Shown here piece after piece: positions 59,256-64,000 of a DNA stretch of 64,000 bases (its first letter is position 1; each line of letters begins with the position of its first letter). The notes below the pieces were generated by a model. It was not told the origin of the DNA. It did no database searches and saw only the letters and a program-made list of their open reading frames with translations. Origin of the DNA: Diplosphaera chodatii (lineage: Eukaryota; Chlorophyta; Trebouxiophyceae; Prasiolales; Stichococcaceae); the NCBI GenBank assembly GCA_032358165.1, contig JAALGY010000043.1, positions 868,001-932,000 on the forward strand, given 5' to 3'. Position numbers and translations under genes: made by a program.

Positions 59256-61190
59256 CTACACGTCCTCCTCCACCTCGTCGAGCGCCTGCTTGGCGATGCG
59301 GCCAATGTAGCCGATCGCAAGGAACGTCACCGCTGCGCCGACCGCCACCTGCCATGAGCTGACGCTGGCGCCGCCCTCCATGCCATCCATCACCTTGCGG
59401 CCGTAGCTGCCTGCACGGCGACAGGCTGTGCTTGGGGCCATGAGAGACGCGGTGCCCTTGACCAGCTGATGACAGTCCAGATTTGTCGGATTGAGTCAGT
59501 CGGTGAACCCCCATTAGTCAGTGCATGGCGGAATCATACCCTGATCGGGAGTCACGATAAAGGTAAGGGGTACAAGACAGTGACTAATGCTGACGATCTG
59601 CTGACGAACAGATGAGCTCCGGTCAATACGATCATAGCATACAATCCTGGGTATAAGACCAGGGCTGCTGCACCGTGGCAGTATGTAGATGCACAGCAAT
59701 CGGCCCTGCAGTACATGATGTACCAATTCCCCCTTGTACACCACCGCAGCGATCGCCCGCACAGCTCACAAAGCAGGCGCTGGGGCCACGCACCTGCTGA
59801 CACATATGCGATGGTGCCCGGCAGCATGCCGAGCCAGGAGCCGAGCACGTAGGGCACGAAGTCCACGCTGGTGAGGCCGTACAGGTAGTTGCTCAGCGCC
59901 AGCGGCAGCAGCGGGCTGAGGCGCAGCAGGAGCACCACCTGCAGGGCAGCGCGGTGGCAGCATGAGGCGGGCCAGCTTGCTGCGCTGCAGCTGCTCCAGG
60001 CAGGCGCCGCCAAGCCCTGCTGCACACGCCAGTTGCGATTAGAAACCGACAGCCGAGTGCCCACCTTGAAGCTGTCCTTGCCGATGGCGCGGTCGATGGC
60101 GTTGAACTTCTTGTTGTCCTTCGCCAGCTCGGCCACCTGCGCCAACGGTGCCACGATGGTCAGCCTGTCCCGCTGGCAACAAGTATGACACAGCAGCACC
60201 AGTGCGGCAGCCGGCACGAGGCGACGACAGCAGTGCTGCTGGCCAAGCAGCTGGGGTCTGGCACGTGCGGCAGCCCGGGGGCACACCCGGTCGCGGGCAG
60301 CGTAGCGGGTGATGAGGAACCCGAGCGCGGCTGCGGCTGTGGACGCCAGCGAGACGACGACGACGCCCGGCGCCACGCCGAACAGCGCGCCGGCTGCCAT
60401 GGTGAGCGGGATGGCCGGGATGATGACCAGCTCCAGGGCGGTGTACACGAAGGTGTACGCCACATAGCCCCAGGACCCCCAGTCGTCCACCTGCATGGGC
60501 GGGATAGCAGCAGATGGTTGGCAGCAGTCCCCCTGGCTCAGCAGAAACATTGCCGTGGCCGTGCCAGCCATGCTGGGGAGGGAAGCACAGGGATGTCGTA
60601 GGCAACAGGGCAACAACTGACATGCGCATGACTGTGCTGCAAATGCGGCGCAACTTGCGATCGACAGGCACCCACCACGCTGATAAACCAGGAGATGCCC
60701 TGCTTTATGCTGTCTCGATACACGTAGCCACCCCCGCCTATGAGCGCAATTGCAGCAACAGCTACCAACGCCGAAATGACCTGCAAGGCGTTGCCGTGGG
60801 TTGTGCCACCTTCATGCCGTGTGCATGCGCGTTCGACACAGCCGCGCAGGTTTCAAAATGGCACTGGCAGAGCTGTAGGTGCACCTTCAGATTAGAGTTG
60901 TCTGTGTCTGCATCGTCAGTGGTGCTGTTGCTGGCTTTGGCAGGCACATCTCTGCAGGGACACCCGGCATTAGGATGGTGTCAGCCACACAACTGTCCTA
61001 GGAAAAGAAGAATGGGCGTGTGCGACCTGATTGCACGATGATGAGGGTGGCACGCAGCACACCTTTGCCGCTTTCGCGCTGCTGACTGCTGCTCGCTGTC
61101 TGTGACTGCCAGGACAGCTGTTCGCCTCCTGAGCGGCTGCACACCGGCTGTTCGCTGCCGGAGGGCTGGCTGGGAACTCAGGCACTGCAA
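59256..61190 (-). CDS. VTT-domain (TVP38/TMEM64/DedA-like) membrane protein, 5' end uncertain
   Basis: Model: complement(join(59256..59410, 59794..59938, 60065..60136, 60287..60490, 60676..60780, 60885..60951, 61063..61190)), phases closed; the first listed exon lacks an ATG, so a further 5' exon is expected. The N-terminus is Arg/Gln/Ala-rich and could be a plastid transit peptide. A first span (VISALVAVAAIALIGGGGYV) precedes the VTT domain: WGYVAYTFVYTALELVIIPA, LTMAAGALFG, VVSLASTAAAALGFLITRY, then the hallmark RLSPLLPLALSNYLYGLT and YVLGSWLGMLPGTIAYVSAG. A final span (AVGAAVTFLAIGYIG) precedes an acidic C-terminus. VTT proteins (TMEM41B, VMP1, TVP38) scramble phospholipids (family knowledge); plant relatives are chloroplast or endomembrane proteins. 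It is shorter than most because the 5' end is missing. Confidence 0.7.
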
Positions 61191-63142
61191 GGATCCATGA
61201 CCCCTTCATACATGCCCATATGCTTGTCCGTGCACATGCTATGCATGCCATGCAGTATGCCTTTGACCGTATGGCTGGGTGCGCCCTTGCCATGTGCAGG
61301 CCCCGACTGGGTGCCAGACGGTGCAACGTATAGCAGACCACATGCAAATCGGGATGGTCATTCGTATTGCACAGAATTCAGCTGAGCTCTGCCCACACGG
61401 GCCCCTGACATAGAATATGCTCAACAAGCTGGTTGCATCGTTGCATGGTGGCACCTGTGGAAGTCTGCTGTGTGCTCTGAGCGCTGGCTGGATACCTGAC
61501 ACGGCAGGCGCGATGCCGCACCGCACGGACTGCGCCATCGCACTGCTGATGTGTCCGTGGGTGCCTGATTGGGGTTCGTGGCTCCAGGGGGTGTCAGCTT
61601 TGGGCACCGCTTGCAATGCCTTAACGCCTGATGGCCGGCAAACTTGTGTATGCAAGGCAGCCTTGTCGCTCTTTCCTTACGTCTGGAGCGCGTCTGCGTC
61701 TGCGGCTGTATAGAGCTGAACACTGGCTTCTGAGCAGCGGCCAAAACTAGCCAAGTTGAAAGGCCGGCAAGCGGGGTAACTGCATTCTGCACCCTGCTCC
61801 AACATGCCAGCATCCCGGCCAGCGCAGCAAGCAAAGCAAGCTTCCAGCAGTCGTCACATCCACCTTGCTACAGCATCTCAGCAGCTGCTCAACCGGGGCG
61901 TGTCGCCATACAATACTAACGTACTTGACTGTGGAGTGGCTGGTCAGATGGCCGCCCTGCATCTGCAGCCGTGCGGTGCAACATGCGGTATTGCTCCAGC
62001 AAACAGGCGGTCGACGGCCGCCACGCTGATCCCCAGCTGCTCCGCGCCCGCAGCAGACCAGCCACGCAGTCATCGGCGGCACCATGGCCGACGCCGGCGA
62101 GCAAATGCTTGCTGTGCCACTGCCCGTGAGACCGGCACGCAGAGCTTCCCGCAGCCCGGCGACACCGTGGACTTTCCGCCGGACGAGCTGCCGCGTCAAA
62201 GTGATGAGGCGCAGTTGGCGACTGTGCCGCGCCCAGGTACTGTTCCTGTTGTTTCCCGCCGCCAACGCTGCTGCCTTTGGGTATCACCTCATCAACGCCC
62301 AGTATGTTGGTGCAACTCGGGCTTTGCAAAGGCTTGCTTGTCGTTGTGGAACGCAGCCACACTGGGGCTGCCGGCGTTCGATGGTGCCATCGCTGCAGAC
62401 TTTCCAGACACATCGCTTGCGGATGTCGAGCAAGTGTACCAGACCTTCCACTTGGTGCGCTGTGTCCAAGCTTTGCTAGAGTTGTACGCACGTGTGAGCG
62501 CTTGGCACTTATCAGATATCACAACCAAGCCGTACGCACTTGACACTGATCAGATATCACAATCAAGCCGTACACACCTACACAGCACAGCATGAGCAGA
62601 CTATAGCGCTCCAGAAAAGTTCGACCGAATGAAGCTCACTGCAGCTGGTGCTGCCGTGCAGCATGGTTGCACCTTCTACATAGCCGTGCACAATGATATG
62701 TTGCGGCTGGACGACATTCATGTGGAGGACCACAATTCGAAAGAGTGGCGGCGACCGCCGTGCAGTGGGCAGATGCCTCAGCAGGCGGCCCTGTATCAGC
62801 AGGTGCTAATCTGCTGTCGTTGAGTGGCCGTGCGACAGTGCCCATGGCCATGTTGGCTAGAACAAGTCCTCAGCAGTGCATGGCGGCCGTGCCTGCCTGG
62901 ATGCAGCCAGCATATCATCCTGCTGCCTGGCAGGTGCCATGGGTAAAGGAGAAGCATGGCGATTACATGAAGATGAAGGACAACGTGTCAGAGGTGACAA
63001 CTTCTGCCAAGGTTGCAACAAGGCGGTCCGATGGTCGGCGCGGTCATGAGTGTGTGAACTGCACCGTCAAAAGCGACAGTGAGGCACATCATGGTGCAGA
63101 CAGGCGCATGGCAACCGTGCTCAAGCAATGTCGGCGCTGCAG
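61191..63142. other. Region without a confident gene model, possibly 5' exons of the right-edge gene
   Basis: Nearly 2 kb. The missing first exon of the VTT gene should lie at its left end on the minus strand. Plus-strand stretches such as PGDTVDFPPDELPRQ (about 62150), DGAIAADFPDTSLADVEQVYQTF (about 62380-62450) and PWVKEKHGDYMKMK (about 62937) may be 5' exons of the right-edge gene, but no splice chain connects them. Confidence 0.3.
62501..62576. repeat. 38-bp imperfect tandem repeat, two copies
   Basis: Copies at 62501-62538 and 62539-62576 share the core atcagatatcacaa and ccgtac, with about five mismatches. It lies in a non-coding stretch next to the possible 5' part of the right-edge gene. 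Confidence 0.85.
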
Positions 63143-64000
63143 GTGCTGAAGGTGTTCCTCATCAGGAGAGATCCCGAGACACAGATCCTGGACTTCGACA
63201 CAGTGGTGAGTGGATTGGATAGTATCGTTCAGCGCTCTCCACACCATCATCATCATCACACCATTCGACTGGTTCCTGCAGACGCATGCTGTGGTGGGCT
63301 CTGAGGTGCTGCAGGGACGGATCGGCATGTCATGTGTCCCGCCTGCACCCAGGTGGCACTAGACGCAGAGCAGCAGGCAGTGGCGAGGGAGGAGGTCGCG
63401 CGCGCGACTGACGAGACAGACCCCGAGCAGCTGAGCCTCCGTATCAGGTGGGCACTGCATGGCCTTGCTTTTGATCGCCTTACGGGTTCACGCGGGCCAA
63501 GTTCGATTTTGAGTCTCCTCTTCCGAGCTATAAAGCTTGTGTCTAGACTTGAGGATGTGACATGTATGATGTCCTAGCCATGCAGCTTTTGGGGTTGCCA
63601 ACTGCATGCTGTTGAAGCCAAGTGACTCTCAGGGCCAAGATCGATGATACATTCGAATTTTGCGTGGTGCAGGGACGGACAAATCACCATCGAACTCACG
63701 GATGCAATGCCCAGCTTCGACGAGGTCGTGCAAGCTACCAGGGAAAAACGAGAACCAGAGGGATGGTCTGAGGATCCATATGAGGTGCGCAGCTCGGAAT
63801 GCGTCGCAACACTGTGGTTTTGGCATGGCCTTGGCGTCAGAGGGTTCAGCGTGTTCATACCGACATCAGTTTGCTTAAAACAGTGGTATCGTCACCTGTT
63901 TCGGCACCTCTCATTGAACTGACGGGGCTTGTCTGTCGGTCTTGCAGGCGGCGCCCGCTGACATGGACGACAATGAGCTGGATGACGACTTTGACGCACC
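63143..64000 (+). CDS. Unidentified gene, partial (continues beyond the right edge)
   Basis: Supported exons: 63143..63205, 63282..63305, 63353..63447, 63673..63784, 63948..64000+, with phases closing. The reading is VLKVFLIRRDPETQILDFDT, then VALDAEQQAVAREEVARATD, DPEQLSLRIRDGQITIELTD, MPSFDEVVQATREKREPEGW, then an acidic stretch MDDNELDDDFDAP. It is hydrophilic, helix-rich and acidic, with no membrane segment in view. I do not recognise the family. The exon at 63282..63305 is only 24 nt, chosen because its GAG/GTGCTG donor keeps phase. Both ends are missing. Confidence 0.5.

Noticed and set aside
1..64000. Transposons, retroelements, viral genes, tRNA or rRNA genes, CRISPR arrays
   Set aside because: No reverse transcriptase, integrase, transposase or capsid-like reading, no long terminal or inverted repeats, and no cloverleaf or rRNA-like block was recognised by eye. 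A tRNA scan and a repeat library search were not possible here.

Overview
This window looks like nuclear DNA of a green alga, most likely a trebouxiophyte. Genes lie on both strands, almost all are cut into many exons by short introns of about 60-250 nt, and acceptors are nearly always (C/T)GCAG. Coding exons are GC-rich with long Ala/Gln/Gly tracts. Protein relatives are plant-like: a RAD16 with the plant-type extra zinc finger, a plant-type organellar methionyl-tRNA synthetase and an NUP214/SAC3 pair. There is no bacterial operon structure, and I saw no rRNA, tRNA, CRISPR array or recognisable transposon. Gene models were built by hand from splice signals, phase and remembered family conservation. 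Where every exon phase closes (sialidase-like protein, EAF, both GSTs, RAD16, NAD synthetase, MetRS) they are fairly firm.

Layout, left to right. The 3' end of a GATA zinc-finger gene (+). A secreted sialidase-fold beta-propeller (-). An ELL-associated factor (EAF) homologue (-). A divergent pair of paralogous glutathione S-transferases (-/+), the right-hand one with a 4-bp frameshift. A minus-strand locus at 9.7-14.5 kb with three copies of a roughly 136-residue, one-transmembrane module. A 9-kb SAC3/GANP-type mRNA-export gene (-). A RAD16-type SNF2/RING repair helicase (+). A eukaryotic glutamine-dependent NAD synthetase (-) back-to-back with a 10-kb NUP214-type nucleoporin (+). A Ser/Ala-rich disordered protein (-). 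An organellar MetRS (+). An ENTH-domain (epsin-like) protein (-). A VTT/TVP38-type membrane protein (-). Finally, an unidentified gene running off the right edge (+).

Functional themes: transcription and mRNA export (EAF, SAC3/GANP with its own FG-repeat N-terminus, NUP214), DNA repair (RAD16), organelle translation and cofactor supply (MetRS, NAD synthetase), membrane traffic (ENTH, VTT) and redox/detoxification (GSTs). The least explained locus is the three-module membrane gene: all internal splice junctions keep one phase, which would allow a single 466-residue protein with three transmembrane repeats.
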